Notes: generated by a model from the letters alone, not told the origin. Counted from the stretch's first letter, positions 8,386 through 16,708 are shown. The stretch: 64,000 nt of DNA from TK10-74A sp965217625 (GCA_965217625.1 OZ244557.1:1550001-1614000); one strand, 5' to 3'. Numbers and translations: made by a program.

Positions 8386-8465
8386 CCCCCCTCTCCAGCG
8401 GAAGTGCTGGAGAGGGGGGACCGGAGGGGGAATTGGGGGTGGGGAGGGCGGTTCGCGAACCGCCC
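8386..8465. repeat. C/G-rich palindromic repeat element, copy 2, with a second palindrome; likely terminator
   Basis: A perfect 14-bp stem (8386-8399 with 8406-8419, loop GGAAGT) follows the solute-binding protein stop. After it comes a perfect 20-bp palindrome at 8446-8465 (GGGCGGTTCG then its complement). The first hairpin belongs to the same family as 5742-5774 and 44802-44833. Both could stop transcription. Palindromes of this GGTTCGCGAACC type are, from memory, common dispersed repeats in Chloroflexota-like genomes; that was not checked. Confidence 0.75.
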
Positions 8466-8692
8466 CTACGAGATCTCGCTCCCGCTCCGCTGCTCCGCAA
8501 TTGAGAGTTCCAGTCGCGCGACGCCTTCGATCCGCGCCTGCGCATGATCCGCTAGACGCGGTTCCCTCCTCGTCCGCGCCGTTCTCTCCTCCCGCGTCGG
8601 CCGCCCTGCCCATTGGCGATCCGACCCACCGCGACGATAGACTTGCGCTGGGCTGGACACACCTTCGGCCGAACGACGGGAAGGACGGCGCG
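8466..8692. other. Non-coding stretch before the PhyH gene
   Basis: Between the second repeat element and ATG 8693 nothing codes convincingly. The only signal seen is a TAGACT -10-like hexamer near its end. An in-frame extension of the downstream gene back to 8501 exists, but it lacks family similarity and has no ribosome-binding site. Confidence 0.5.
8638..8643 (+). promoter_or_regulatory. -10 element TAGACT
   Basis: TAGACT 49 bases before the dioxygenase ATG, with a weak TTGGCG (8613-8618) 19 bases upstream. It matches the TANNNT hexamer found before many operon heads in this window. Confidence 0.5.
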
Positions 8693-9667
8693 ATGACGCA
8701 GACCTTGAGCGCGAAGCAGGTGCGGTTCTACCGCGAGAACGGGTACGTGGTGCTGCCGGCCGCGCTACCGGTCGAGACGCTGCGGGCGATGCGCGCGGAG
8801 ACGGACCGCATCGTGGCGGAGGCGGCCTCGCTGACGGAGAGCGACGCGCGCTACGACCTGGAGGACTCGCATGCGCCGGACGCGCCGCGCGTGCGGCGGA
8901 TCAAGGACCCGGTGAACGCCTCGCCGGTGTTCAAGGACCTGGTGGACAGCGAGACGATCTGCGCGCTTCTGCGGCCGCTGCTGGGCGACGACATCCGCCT
9001 CCTCCACGGCAAGATGAACATGAAGCACGCGGAGTACGGCGCGCCCGTGGAGTGGCACACCGACTGGGCGTTCTACCCGCACACGAACGACGATGTGCTG
9101 GAGGTGGGGATGCTGCTCGACGACTGCGACGAGGCCAACGGTCCGCTGCTGGTGATCCCGGGCAGCCACACCGGCCCGGCCTACAACCACCACGCCGGCG
9201 GCTACTTCTGCGGCGCGATGGACCCCCGCGCGCGGGAGGTGGACTTCGGTAAGGCGGTGCCGCTGACGGGTCCGGCGGGCACGATCACGCTGCACCACGT
9301 GCGCACGGTGCACGGGTCGTCGCTGAATCGGTCGGACCATCCGCGGCGGCTGCTGCTGTACGGCTACACGGCGGCCGACGCCTGGCCGCTGACCGGCGTG
9401 GGGGCCGACTTCGACATGGACGCCTTCAACGCGCGGATGGTGACCGGTGAGCCGACGCTGCGCCCCCGGCTGGAGGCCGTGCCGGTGCAATTGCCGCTGC
9501 CGTCGGCGCCGAAGGCGGGCTCGATCTACGAGAACCAGAAGGGGGCCGCGGCGCGCTACTTCGACACCTTTGAAGCGGTCGCCGGGGCGGCCGGGGCCGA
9601 CTCCCCCGCGCAAGCGGCGGCGGGCAGCGGAGGAGCGCCGCCACCCGCTGATGGGCGCGGCGTTTAG
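8693..9667 (+). CDS. Phytanoyl-CoA dioxygenase (PhyH) family protein
   Basis: A 324-residue Fe(II)/2-oxoglutarate-dependent oxygenase of the PhyH family. The iron-binding triad is visible as His122-x-Asp124 in EWHTDWAFYPH and the distal His207 in TVHGSSLNRSDHPRR. The Arg of the latter motif would bind 2-oxoglutarate. ATG 8693 is chosen because the family N-terminus (LSAKQVRFYRENGYVVLP) begins there and GGGAAGGA precedes it. The C-terminal 30 residues are low-complexity Ala/Gly/Pro. Its stop overlaps the stop of the convergent carboxylase gene by four bases (TTAG). The substrate is unknown. Confidence 0.88.
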   Translation: MTQTLSAKQVRFYRENGYVVLPAALPVETLRAMRAETDRIVAEAASLTESDARYDLEDSHAPDAPRVRRIKDPVNASPVFKDLVDSETICALLRPLLGDDIRLLHGKMNMKHAEYGAPVEWHTDWAFYPHTNDDVLEVGMLLDDCDEANGPLLVIPGSHTGPAYNHHAGGYFCGAMDPRAREVDFGKAVPLTGPAGTITLHHVRTVHGSSLNRSDHPRRLLLYGYTAADAWPLTGVGADFDMDAFNARMVTGEPTLRPRLEAVPVQLPLPSAPKAGSIYENQKGAAARYFDTFEAVAGAAGADSPAQAAAGSGGAPPPADGRGV

Positions 9668-11223
9668 GGCCGGTACGGGGCGGGCGGTCGCCCCAGCTGG
9701 TCGCGCAGGAGGGGCTGGGCGTCGCGCACGAACTCGACGGCCAGGGGCCGCGTGCGGCGGGGGTCGATGATCTCCTGGCCGGAGTTCTCGGCGGTGCGGA
9801 ACGGCGAGGCGAGCGACTTGAGCATCGCCTCGATGCGGCGCTCCTCCGCGGCCGGATCGTCGGACGCGTCGATGCGGCGCCGGTAGGCGGCGCGCGTTCC
9901 CCCCTCGATGTGCATCGAGCCCCACGAGGCCGACGGCCAAACGAAGCGCTCGAACATCCCGGTCGGGCGGTGCTGGCACTGCCCCGCGACGCCGAACAGC
10001 TGCCCCACGACGATGCTCAGCCAGGGCGCCCGGCTCTCGCACACGGCGGCCACCAGGCGCGCCCCGGCCCGCTCGATACCCATCAGCTCGGACTGCAGCC
10101 CCACCAGGAAGCCGGGCTCGTCGGCGAACGAGATGACCGGCAGGTGGAAGGTGTCGCAGAGGGCGAGCAGGCGGATCACCTTGTCGCCCTCCTGGGGGCC
10201 GGTCGCGCCGCCCTGGTGCCGCGGGTTGTTGCCCATCACGGCGACGGGGTAGCCGTCGACCCGGGCCAGCCCGGTGACGCGGGCCTTGCCGTAGAGCGGC
10301 GCGATCTCGAAGAAGGAGCCCTCGTCGATGACGCTGTTGATGATCTTGCGCACGTCGTAGGGGCGGCGGCGGTTGCGCGGCACGGCCTCCAGCAGCCACT
10401 CGTCCTGCCGCATCGGGTCGTCGCCGATCTCCTGGCGCGGGGCCATCTCCCAGACGCTGGGCGGGAGGTAGCCCAGGAAGTCGCGGATCATGGCGAAGGC
10501 GTGGTCCTCGGACTCGGCCAGGTTGTCGACCGAGCCCGTGGCGCGATGGATGTGGACGTCCTCGCCGCCCAGCTCCTCCTTCGTGATGTCGTAGCCCAGC
10601 GACGCCTTGACGACGGGCGGTCCGCCGGGGAAGAGCTGGCTGATGCCGGAGACCATGAGATTGAAGTGGGCGATGCAGGCGTCGACGGCGGGCAGCCCGG
10701 CCACCGACCCCATGACAGCCGAGACGACGGGCACCTCACTGAGCAACGCGACCGAGATCTGCGACCACTCGTTGCCGTCGGGCAGGTAGGTGCGGCCGAT
10801 CTCCTCGAAGTGGGCGACGCTGCCGCCGGCGGAGTCGAGCAGGCGCACGTAGGGCAGACGCCAGCGGTGCGCGCGGTCGCTGGCGCGGATCTCCTGGCCG
10901 ATCCCCTCGCCGCCGCCGCCGGAGCCGCCGCGGACGGTGAAGTCGCCGGCGGAGACGACGACCTTGCGCCCGTTGAGCCGCATCGTGCCCTCGACGCTGC
11001 CCGTGGGCAGGAACGACTCGAGTTGGCCGTCCTCGTCGTAGGCGCCCGTGCCCATCAGGCTGCGGAACTCCTGGAACGAGCCGGGGTCGGCGAGGCCGTC
11101 CATGCGTTCGCGCACGGTGAGCTTGCCACGCCGGCGCTGCCGGGCGATGCCCTCCGCTCCCCCCATGCCGGCGGCGAACTCGTGCCGCCGCCGGATCTCT
11201 TCGACCTCGGGTTCCCAAGACAT
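9664..11223 (-). CDS. Propionyl-CoA-type acyl-CoA carboxylase beta subunit
   Basis: A 519-residue carboxyltransferase. Seen are the RERMDGLADPGSFQEF N-terminal block and the C-terminal half with GNNPRHQGGATGPQEGDKVIRL, ISFADEPGFLVG and the HIEGG segment. The organisation is that of PccB/MmdA-like beta chains. ATG 11223 is used (MSWEPEVEE), with GGAG just upstream. No alpha subunit is next to it; it may share one with the operon at the left edge or another locus. The methylmalonyl-CoA epimerase-like gene at 20447 would fit a propionyl-CoA route, but that link is inference. Confidence 0.88.
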   Translation of the reverse strand: MSWEPEVEEIRRRHEFAAGMGGAEGIARQRRRGKLTVRERMDGLADPGSFQEFRSLMGTGAYDEDGQLESFLPTGSVEGTMRLNGRKVVVSAGDFTVRGGSGGGGEGIGQEIRASDRAHRWRLPYVRLLDSAGGSVAHFEEIGRTYLPDGNEWSQISVALLSEVPVVSAVMGSVAGLPAVDACIAHFNLMVSGISQLFPGGPPVVKASLGYDITKEELGGEDVHIHRATGSVDNLAESEDHAFAMIRDFLGYLPPSVWEMAPRQEIGDDPMRQDEWLLEAVPRNRRRPYDVRKIINSVIDEGSFFEIAPLYGKARVTGLARVDGYPVAVMGNNPRHQGGATGPQEGDKVIRLLALCDTFHLPVISFADEPGFLVGLQSELMGIERAGARLVAAVCESRAPWLSIVVGQLFGVAGQCQHRPTGMFERFVWPSASWGSMHIEGGTRAAYRRRIDASDDPAAEERRIEAMLKSLASPFRTAENSGQEIIDPRRTRPLAVEFVRDAQPLLRDQLGRPPAPYRP

Positions 11224-11354
11224 CGCGTTCTCCTGCACTGTGGCTTCAGCACTGTGGCTTCAGCAGCGAGGGCTCGGCCGCCGACGCACCGGCCGGGGCG
11301 GCCCGAAATGTTCCAACTGCCGCATGAGGCTACCGCGTGCGGCGCTAGCGGACG

Positions 11355-11360
11355 ATAGGC
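11355..11360 (+). promoter_or_regulatory. -10 element TAGGCT
   Basis: TAGGCT 19 bases before ATG 11380; a GGTAGGAG ribosome-binding region lies between. No clear -35. Confidence 0.5.
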
Positions 11361-11379
11361 TTCGCGGTAGGAGTGATCG

Positions 11380-11949
11380 ATGGCCGGCCCCAGCACGGAC
11401 AACGACTGGCAGCGCTATCTGAACTTCCGCTGCACCGGCTGCGGCAACTGCTGCCGTCGCACGCACGTGCTCATCACCGAGGACGACGTGCGGCGCATCG
11501 AGCGCGGCGTGGGCCGCGCGGCGCCGGAGTTCGTGCGCTTCGTGCCGGAGCGGGACATCGACATCGAGAAGCGCAGCCCCTGGTGGATCCGCTTCGCGGG
11601 CAGTCGCGCGGCGATGGCGCTGCGTCACCGGCCGGGCGGGGCGTGCGTCTTCCTCGACGATGCGAATCGCTGCACGATTTACGAGCATCGCCCGGTCACC
11701 TGTCGCGAGCACCCGTTCGAGCTCACGGTGTCGGAGGGCGGCACGCTGGAGTTCATCGCGCTGAGCGACATCGTGGAGTGCCCCCACGACTGGGACGGCT
11801 GCGTCAGCCGGCGCGAACTGGTGGCGGTGTCGCGCTGGAACGAGAAGCAGTCCGACACGTACCTCGACGACGTGCAGCGCTGGAACCGGCGTCGCAAGGG
11901 CCGCAAGACGCGCCCCGCCTTCCTGCGCTACCTGGGCTTCGACGTCTGA
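11380..11949 (+). CDS. YkgJ-family cysteine-cluster protein
   Basis: A 189-residue protein with the CxxCxxCC cluster RCTGCGNCCRRT at residues about 10-21. Further Cys residues occur in GACVFLDDANRCTIYEHRPVTCREHP (about residues 87-112). The pattern is that of the YkgJ/DUF (Fe-S or Zn-chelating) family, whose members are mostly uncharacterised. It is preceded by GGTAGGAG and a TAGGCT -10, and appears monocistronic. Function beyond metal or Fe-S binding cannot be stated. Confidence 0.85.
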   Translation: MAGPSTDNDWQRYLNFRCTGCGNCCRRTHVLITEDDVRRIERGVGRAAPEFVRFVPERDIDIEKRSPWWIRFAGSRAAMALRHRPGGACVFLDDANRCTIYEHRPVTCREHPFELTVSEGGTLEFIALSDIVECPHDWDGCVSRRELVAVSRWNEKQSDTYLDDVQRWNRRRKGRKTRPAFLRYLGFDV

Positions 11950-12204
11950 GCCGCCGCCGCGCGACCTGCCCCGGCGTCCCTGCACCGCCTGTCCCCCGCC
12001 CCTGCACATCGGCAGGGCCGATTATCCACCACGAATCGATCTCCGGCCGTCGACAGAAGATCGAGATCGGCGTCTGAGATCGTGCTGTGACGGGTATCGT
12101 CCGTGAGGCCTGATGGATGGGGCAACCTGTGGTGCAGGCTCGCATTATCTCCCGAATCCCCGTGCGAACGGCGTCATCTTGGATTGGCGATTCTGCTATC
12201 TTGT
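11950..12204. other. Non-coding stretch with small dyads
   Basis: No gene is seen. CGATCTC (12037-12043) and GAGATCG (12063-12069) form a 7-bp dyad that could help terminate the upstream gene. A small CCTG/CAGG hairpin sits near 12126-12138. TATCTT at 12197-12202 could be the -10 of the RNA candidate that follows, although a TTGGAT at 12179 is too close to be its -35. Confidence 0.4.
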
Positions 12205-12620
12205 TCGTGGCTTCGGGGAGGGCGCAAGCCCGCACTGAAGTCCCGAGGGGCAAGCGGCCCAGGACGCGGATGTGGCATACATCCGCTCGGGACGCGGAGC
12301 AACGCTCGGGGATGTCGGCTGCAGCCGAGATAGCATCCCCGACCAGCGACCGCAGACCGGCCGTCCCAGCGCTCGGGGTCCGTGAGGACCGAAGCGGCTG
12401 GGAGTCGTCTGGGACCTTGAGGGGCGGGACGGAGACCCGCCACTGTGCCGCCTATCCGGCGCCCCGGCCATCGGCCCTCCGTTTCGATGGGGATGAATGT
12501 CGATCCCTGGCGAAACGCAGGGACGCCCGGCACTCCGGTCACAGCCCGGTGGGCGCCTGCGGACTTCGGCCGAACGTCCATAGGCAACCGCCGGGCTGCT
12601 GTCGTTAAGGCAGCACGCGG
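12205..12620 (+). ncRNA. Unidentified structured RNA candidate upstream of rpsU
   Basis: About 415 bases with no credible protein but dense, nested hairpins that favour the + strand. They are GGGC-GCAA-GCCC (12220-12231) closed by CTTCGGGGA/TCCCGAGG (12211-12219/12241-12248), and an 8-bp stem 12266-12273/12279-12286. A 9-bp stem 12306-12314/12334-12342 encloses TCGGC-TGCA-GCCGA. CCCAGC/GCTGGG (12365-12370/12397-12402) encloses GGTCC-GTGA-GGACC. GGCGGG/CCCGCC follows at 12423-12428/12436-12441, then GTTTCG/CGAAAC at 12481-12486/12511-12516 with an inner GGGAT/ATCCC. GCAGG/CCTGC, GGAC/GTCC and GCTGC/GCAGC complete it to 12614. Two loops are GNRA tetraloops when read on +. It does not show the conserved segments of RNase P RNA, tmRNA or SRP RNA. 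Ends are estimates. Confidence 0.6.
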
Positions 12621-12733
12621 CGCGGGGATTCGTGGCCCCGCCGATTGCCGCCCTCGGGCGGTGGTGTTACGGTTTCGCCGTTCGTGCGACCGCGCGCCGC
12701 CACGGGGCGTCGCTGTTCCGGGAGAGGGCCCGA

Positions 12734-12934
12734 GTGCTGCAGGTAACGCGCAAGGACGGTGAGGACGGCGAGGGCCTCCTGCGCCGCTTCAACAAACTGG
12801 TCCAGCGCGATGGTGTCCTGCAGGAGGCGCGCCGGCGCCGGCACTTCATCTCCAACCGCGAGAAGCAGCGCCAGGCGGAACGACGCGCCGCGCGCCGCCG
12901 TCGGCGCTCCGCGATCAAGGCTCGGCCCCGCTAG
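12734..12934 (+). CDS. rpsU: Small ribosomal subunit protein bS21
   Basis: A 66-residue basic protein matching bS21 of the 30S subunit: LLRRFNKLVQRDGVLQEARRRRHF corresponds to the family core, followed by a very Arg-rich tail. bS21 helps translation initiation near the anti-Shine-Dalgarno end of 16S rRNA. GTG 12734 is taken as start, with GGGAGAGG nine bases upstream. The gene lies about 110 bases after the structured-RNA candidate, so that RNA could be its leader or an independent transcript. Confidence 0.85.
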   Translation: MLQVTRKDGEDGEGLLRRFNKLVQRDGVLQEARRRRHFISNREKQRQAERRAARRRRRSAIKARPR

Positions 12935-12973
12935 CGACCCCTCGCCCCCCTGCCCACGACCCATCAGCCGGGC

Positions 12974-13924
12974 TCAGCCCAGCCGGGACTCCGGCGTGGG
13001 CCCAAACAGCACGCGCAGTTCCGCGTCCGCCACGAGGCAGGCCGCGTCGAAGTGGGCGAAGCTGGCGGGGTCGAGGCCCCGCAGCGCGATCGAGGCCGTC
13101 TCTTCCTGGATGGCGCGGAAGACGCCGACGTAGGTGATGATGCGGACGCTCGCGGGGGACCGCTCGAGGGCGGCGATCGCCGTCCGCGTGCCGGCGCGCA
13201 GCGCCTTGCGCACCGGGCCGCCCTGCTCCGGCGTGGCGGCCGGCGCGGCTGCGACGACGCGCGCGCCGGAGAGTCCCGGCAAGCGCTGGAGCGCCCAAGT
13301 GTCGTCGGCGGGGGCGGTGGTGGCCGTGCCCGCCGTGCGGATGCCGTTGGCGACCAGGACGAGGAAGTCGACGAGCTGCGTGACCGTGCCGGGGTCGGCC
13401 GGCAGCCGATGCAGGGCCGTACTGTCGAGCTGGAACTGGCCGAAGACCTGGTTCGTGAAGCGCGCCCAGTGCGGAGAGAGCCCCCCCTGCACGCTGAGGT
13501 AGGAGCCATCGTCGCCGGTCTTGCGCAGCCCCAGCGTGACCGGGAAGCCCACCTCGCCGCGGTCCCCCAGGGCCAGGGCGGCGGCGGCGTCGCGGATGCG
13601 CTGGAGCGTCGCATGGTCGCCGGCGTCGGGGAGGGGCGCGCCGGGCGGCGTCCAGAGCACCAGCCCGTCTCGACCTGCGGGGGCGTCCGCCGACAGCGCC
13701 CGGGCGAGGGCGGCGGCGCGGGCGTCGGTCTCCTCGTCCGGCGTGAACAGCGGGACGACCGCGACGGTCGCGTCGCGCTCGCCGGCGAGGGTCAGCCGGG
13801 CGAGGCCGATCCCCTCGCTCGACGATAGCTCCCGCAACTCCGCTTGCACGCCGCGCTCGCGCCGCAGCCAGTCCCGCGTCTGGGCGACCCCGACCTCCGC
13901 GAACGTGTCGATCGATTCCGGCAT
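12974..13924 (-). CDS. Conserved-looking protein of unknown function
   Basis: A 316-residue protein that I do not recognise. Codon use is typical for the window. No signal peptide, membrane segment or nucleotide-binding loop is visible. Features are an acidic N-terminus (MPESIDTFAEVGVAQTRDWL), a central TLGLRKTGDDGSYLSVQGG stretch, and a C-terminal acidic/hydrophobic region ending in FGPTPESRLG. ATG 13924 is preferred over a start 48 bases upstream because the extra residues are low complexity. It is divergent from the AIR-synthase-like gene, and a TAGGCT -10 lies at 14001-14006 on this strand. Confidence 0.7.
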   Translation of the reverse strand: MPESIDTFAEVGVAQTRDWLRRERGVQAELRELSSSEGIGLARLTLAGERDATVAVVPLFTPDEETDARAAALARALSADAPAGRDGLVLWTPPGAPLPDAGDHATLQRIRDAAAALALGDRGEVGFPVTLGLRKTGDDGSYLSVQGGLSPHWARFTNQVFGQFQLDSTALHRLPADPGTVTQLVDFLVLVANGIRTAGTATTAPADDTWALQRLPGLSGARVVAAAPAATPEQGGPVRKALRAGTRTAIAALERSPASVRIITYVGVFRAIQEETASIALRGLDPASFAHFDAACLVADAELRVLFGPTPESRLG

Positions 13925-14000
13925 CGCGCCCCGGTGTCCAGTTGCCGCCGCACCGCCGCCGGAGGGCGGCAATCAAGCACGAGCGTCGCGTGACGCCCGG

Positions 14001-14006
14001 AGCCTA
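14001..14006 (-). promoter_or_regulatory. -10 element TAGGCT (minus strand)
   Basis: TAGGCT on the minus strand, about 76 bases before ATG 13924, in the divergent region shared with 14080. Confidence 0.4.
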
Positions 14007-14043
14007 CCCAGCCCTCCGCCCGCGGGCCACTCCCGGCACGGCG

Positions 14044-14049
14044 TAGGAT
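14044..14049 (+). promoter_or_regulatory. -10 element TAGGAT
   Basis: TAGGAT 30 bases before ATG 14080, followed by a GGTGGAG ribosome-binding region. Confidence 0.45.
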
Positions 14050-14079
14050 GGTCGCGCTCCCGGTGGAGCACGACGGTCG

Positions 14080-15135
14080 ATGGGGCGTGACGACGTGCGC
14101 AGCGGCAAGCTGGACCCGACGCTGTTGGAGGCGCTGCTCTCCCCTGGGCGGTCGGCCGACGGACTGGCGCTGGGGCCGGGGCCCGGGCGCGACGCGGCCG
14201 CCATCCGGCTGTCCGACCGCTACCTCGTGCTGGCGGCGGACCCGATCACGTTCGCCGGCTCGACGGCCGCGCCGGATCTGGCGCGGACCGGGGCGGCGGC
14301 GGTGTACGTCAATGCGAACGACGTGGTCTGTCTGGGGGCCGATCCACGCTGGTTCCTGGCCACGCTGCTGTTGCCGCCGGGCACGGATGCGTCCGACATC
14401 GAGGCGCTATTCGCGGGGCTGCGGCGAGGATGCGCGGCGGTGGGCGCCACGCTGGCCGGGGGGCACACGGAGGTCAGCGCGGCGGTGTCGCGTGTGGTGC
14501 TGGCGGGCACGATGGTGGGGGAAGCGCCGCTCGATCGGCTGTACGCACCGACGCGGATCGCCGCCGGAGACGCACTCATCCAGATCGGTGCGGTGGCGAT
14601 CGAGGGGACGGCGCTGCTGGCCGCCGAGGCCGCCGAGGCGCTGCGCGCGGCCGGCGTCGGGGCGGCCGAGATCGACGCGGCAGCCGCCCTGGCCGACGAC
14701 CCGGGCATCAGCGTCGTGGGGATGGCGCGGTCGGCCTGGGGGGCGGCAGGCTTGCACGCCCTGCACGACCCGACGGAGGGCGGCATCGCCACCGCCTGCT
14801 GGGAGATGGCCGCCGCGGCCGGCCTGGGCGTGGAGGTCGACGATGCGGCGCTGCTGGCGCACCCGCTGACCACCGTGGTTGCGGAGGCGCTGGCAATCGA
14901 CTGGCGGGGGCTGCTGGCGTCGGGCTGTCTGCTGGCCGCCGTGGAGTCGGAGCAGGCCGACGCGTTCGTGGCGCGGCTCCGAGCGGCGGGCGAGCCCGTG
15001 CGTCGCATCGGACGCTTCAGCGCGTCGCGAGTGCGCGCGGGCGAACCCGCTATACTCCGGTCGTCTGCGGGGCCCCGCGCACTCCCCCGATTCACGCGGG
15101 ATGAAGCGCTGCGGGTCCTCGCCCCGGGCGGCTGA
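14080..15135 (+). CDS. AIR synthase-related protein (HypE-like)
   Basis: A 351-residue member of the AIR synthase/HypE/SelD/ThiL fold. The N-terminal domain has GPGRDAAAIRLSDRYLVLAADPITF, and a second block VYVNANDVVCLGADPRWFLATLLLP. A glycine-rich AGGHTEV follows. In the C-terminal domain HDPTEGGIATACWEMAAAAG is the family signature for ATP binding. HypE dehydrates a thiocarboxamide for hydrogenase cyanide ligands, but it normally ends in a Cys and no hydrogenase genes are here. This protein ends RVLAPGG without a terminal Cys, so it is not a true HypE. Substrate unknown; possibly an operon leader for the MoxR/VWA genes 117 bases downstream. Confidence 0.8.
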   Translation: MGRDDVRSGKLDPTLLEALLSPGRSADGLALGPGPGRDAAAIRLSDRYLVLAADPITFAGSTAAPDLARTGAAAVYVNANDVVCLGADPRWFLATLLLPPGTDASDIEALFAGLRRGCAAVGATLAGGHTEVSAAVSRVVLAGTMVGEAPLDRLYAPTRIAAGDALIQIGAVAIEGTALLAAEAAEALRAAGVGAAEIDAAAALADDPGISVVGMARSAWGAAGLHALHDPTEGGIATACWEMAAAAGLGVEVDDAALLAHPLTTVVAEALAIDWRGLLASGCLLAAVESEQADAFVARLRAAGEPVRRIGRFSASRVRAGEPAILRSSAGPRALPRFTRDEALRVLAPGG

Positions 15136-15252
15136 TCGCCAGCCCGGGGCGTCCGCTCGCGTCGCGATGTCGGGTCGCGATCCGCCGCGGACGTGACATC
15201 GATCGGGTGCGAGCCAGGCGCGGATTCAGCCGCGCGCCGAAGGGATCCGATT

Positions 15253-16668
15253 GTGGCCACTCCGACCGTCCGTCCACCCCGTCCGCGCACCCTGGGCGTA
15301 TTGCGCGCCAGCGGCTACGAGCCGCGCCCGCTGCGCGTCGAGATGCGCGACAACCTGGTGGCGCGGCTGCGCGCCGGCGTGCAGCTCTTCCCCGGCATCC
15401 AGGGCTACGACGAGACCGTGCTGCCCGCGTTGCAGAACGCAATCCTGGCGGGACAGGACATGATCATGCTGGGCGAGCGCGGCCAGGCCAAGAGCCGCAT
15501 CATGCGATCGCTGGCGTCGCTGCTGGACGACTGGACGCCGGTGCTCGACGGTCCCGATATCCCGGAGAACCCGTTCGCCCCCATCTCCGAGCCGGGACGA
15601 CGCTTGATCGAGGAGCAGGGGGACGATGCGCCGATCCGCTGGATGGCGGCCGGGGAGCGCTACGGCGAGAAACTGGCGACGCCCGACATCACGATCGCGG
15701 ACCTGATCGGGGAGGTGGACCCGATCAAGGTGGCCGAGGGGCGCTACCTCTCCGACGCGCTGACGATCCACTTCGGGCTGGTGCCGCGCACCAATCGCGG
15801 CATCTTCTGCATCAACGAACTGCCGGACCTCGCGGAGCGCATCCAGGTGGGGCTGCTCAACATCATGGAAGAGCGGGACGTGCAGATCCGCGGCTTCCGC
15901 GTGCGACTGCCGCTCGACATCCTGATCGTCGCCAGCGCCAACCCCGAGGACTACACGAACCGCGGCCGCATCATCACGCCGCTCAAGGACCGATACGGCG
16001 CCCAGATCCGCACGCACTACCCCGAGACGGTCGAGACCGAGATCGCGATCATGCGCCAGGAGATCGCGCCGATCTCGGTGGCGGGCCTGCGTATCGATGT
16101 ACCTGAATACATGGAGGAGGTCGTGGCCGAGGTGACGCGGCTGGCGCGCCGCAGCCCGGACGTCAGCCAGCGCTCGGGGGTGTCCGTGCGGACGTCGATC
16201 GCGGCGCTCGAAACCCTGATCGCGAATGCCACGCGGCGGGCGATCGCGCTGGAGGAGTCGCACGTCGTGCCGCGGGTCAGCGATCTGCCGCATGTGCTGC
16301 CCGCGATTCAGGGCAAGATCGAGATGGAGACGGTGGAGGACGGCAAGGACGTGCAGGTCCTGGAGAAGATGTTGCAGGGCGGCGTCGCCGCGGTCTTCAA
16401 CCGCCGCTTCAACGTCGTCGACATGGAGGAGGTCGTGGGGGTGTTCAAGGCGGGTGTGTCGGTGGAGGTCGGCGAGGGCGTCCGCGCGGACGACTACCCA
16501 GCCCTGCTGACGGAAGTCGAGGGCCTGCGCGAGTCGCTGCAGCCGCTGCAGGTGAGTGAGGATCCGGCCGATCTCGCGGCCGCCGTGGAGTTCGTGCTGG
16601 AGGGGTTGCACCTCAACAAGCGCCTCAACAAGGACCAGGTGGGCGCGCGCATCCAGTATCGCGGCTGA
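15253..16668 (+). CDS. MoxR/magnesium-chelatase-type AAA+ ATPase
   Basis: A 471-residue AAA+ ATPase. Walker A is GERGQAKS at residues 74-81. The Walker B/H2-insert region is NRGIFCINELPD at about 181-192, followed by the family motif LLNIMEERDVQIRG. Sensor 1 is ASANPEDYTNRGRII, with Arg finger candidates in PLKDRYG. The family (MoxR, BchI/ChlI-like) works with VWA-domain partners to insert metals or remodel proteins. GTG 15253 is chosen because AAGGGA lies upstream; a longer reading from 15193 has no ribosome-binding site. The partner VWA gene starts 40 bases downstream. Confidence 0.88.
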   Translation: MATPTVRPPRPRTLGVLRASGYEPRPLRVEMRDNLVARLRAGVQLFPGIQGYDETVLPALQNAILAGQDMIMLGERGQAKSRIMRSLASLLDDWTPVLDGPDIPENPFAPISEPGRRLIEEQGDDAPIRWMAAGERYGEKLATPDITIADLIGEVDPIKVAEGRYLSDALTIHFGLVPRTNRGIFCINELPDLAERIQVGLLNIMEERDVQIRGFRVRLPLDILIVASANPEDYTNRGRIITPLKDRYGAQIRTHYPETVETEIAIMRQEIAPISVAGLRIDVPEYMEEVVAEVTRLARRSPDVSQRSGVSVRTSIAALETLIANATRRAIALEESHVVPRVSDLPHVLPAIQGKIEMETVEDGKDVQVLEKMLQGGVAAVFNRRFNVVDMEEVVGVFKAGVSVEVGEGVRADDYPALLTEVEGLRESLQPLQVSEDPADLAAAVEFVLEGLHLNKRLNKDQVGARIQYRG

Positions 16669-16708
16669 TCGGCGTCGCGCGCCGGTAGTCCGCCGAGGGG
16701 GAAGCGCC

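Noticed and set aside
12421..12450. Cobalamin riboswitch (PCGCCACTGT-like stretch)
   Set aside because: The B12-box and other conserved parts are not seen, stems pair differently, and rpsU is not a cobalamin gene.
12117..12608. 163-codon frame overlapping the structured RNA
   Set aside because: Composition is unlike a protein, no ribosome-binding site, and hairpins explain the sequence better.
12205..12620. RNase P RNA, tmRNA or SRP RNA
   Set aside because: The conserved GAGGAAAGTCC and ACAGAA segments of RNase P, and tmRNA acceptor ends, are not present.
15051..15056. TATACT near the end of the AIR synthase-like gene as promoter of the MoxR gene
   Set aside because: It is inside the coding region and about 200 bases before GTG 15253; an internal promoter is possible but unsupported.
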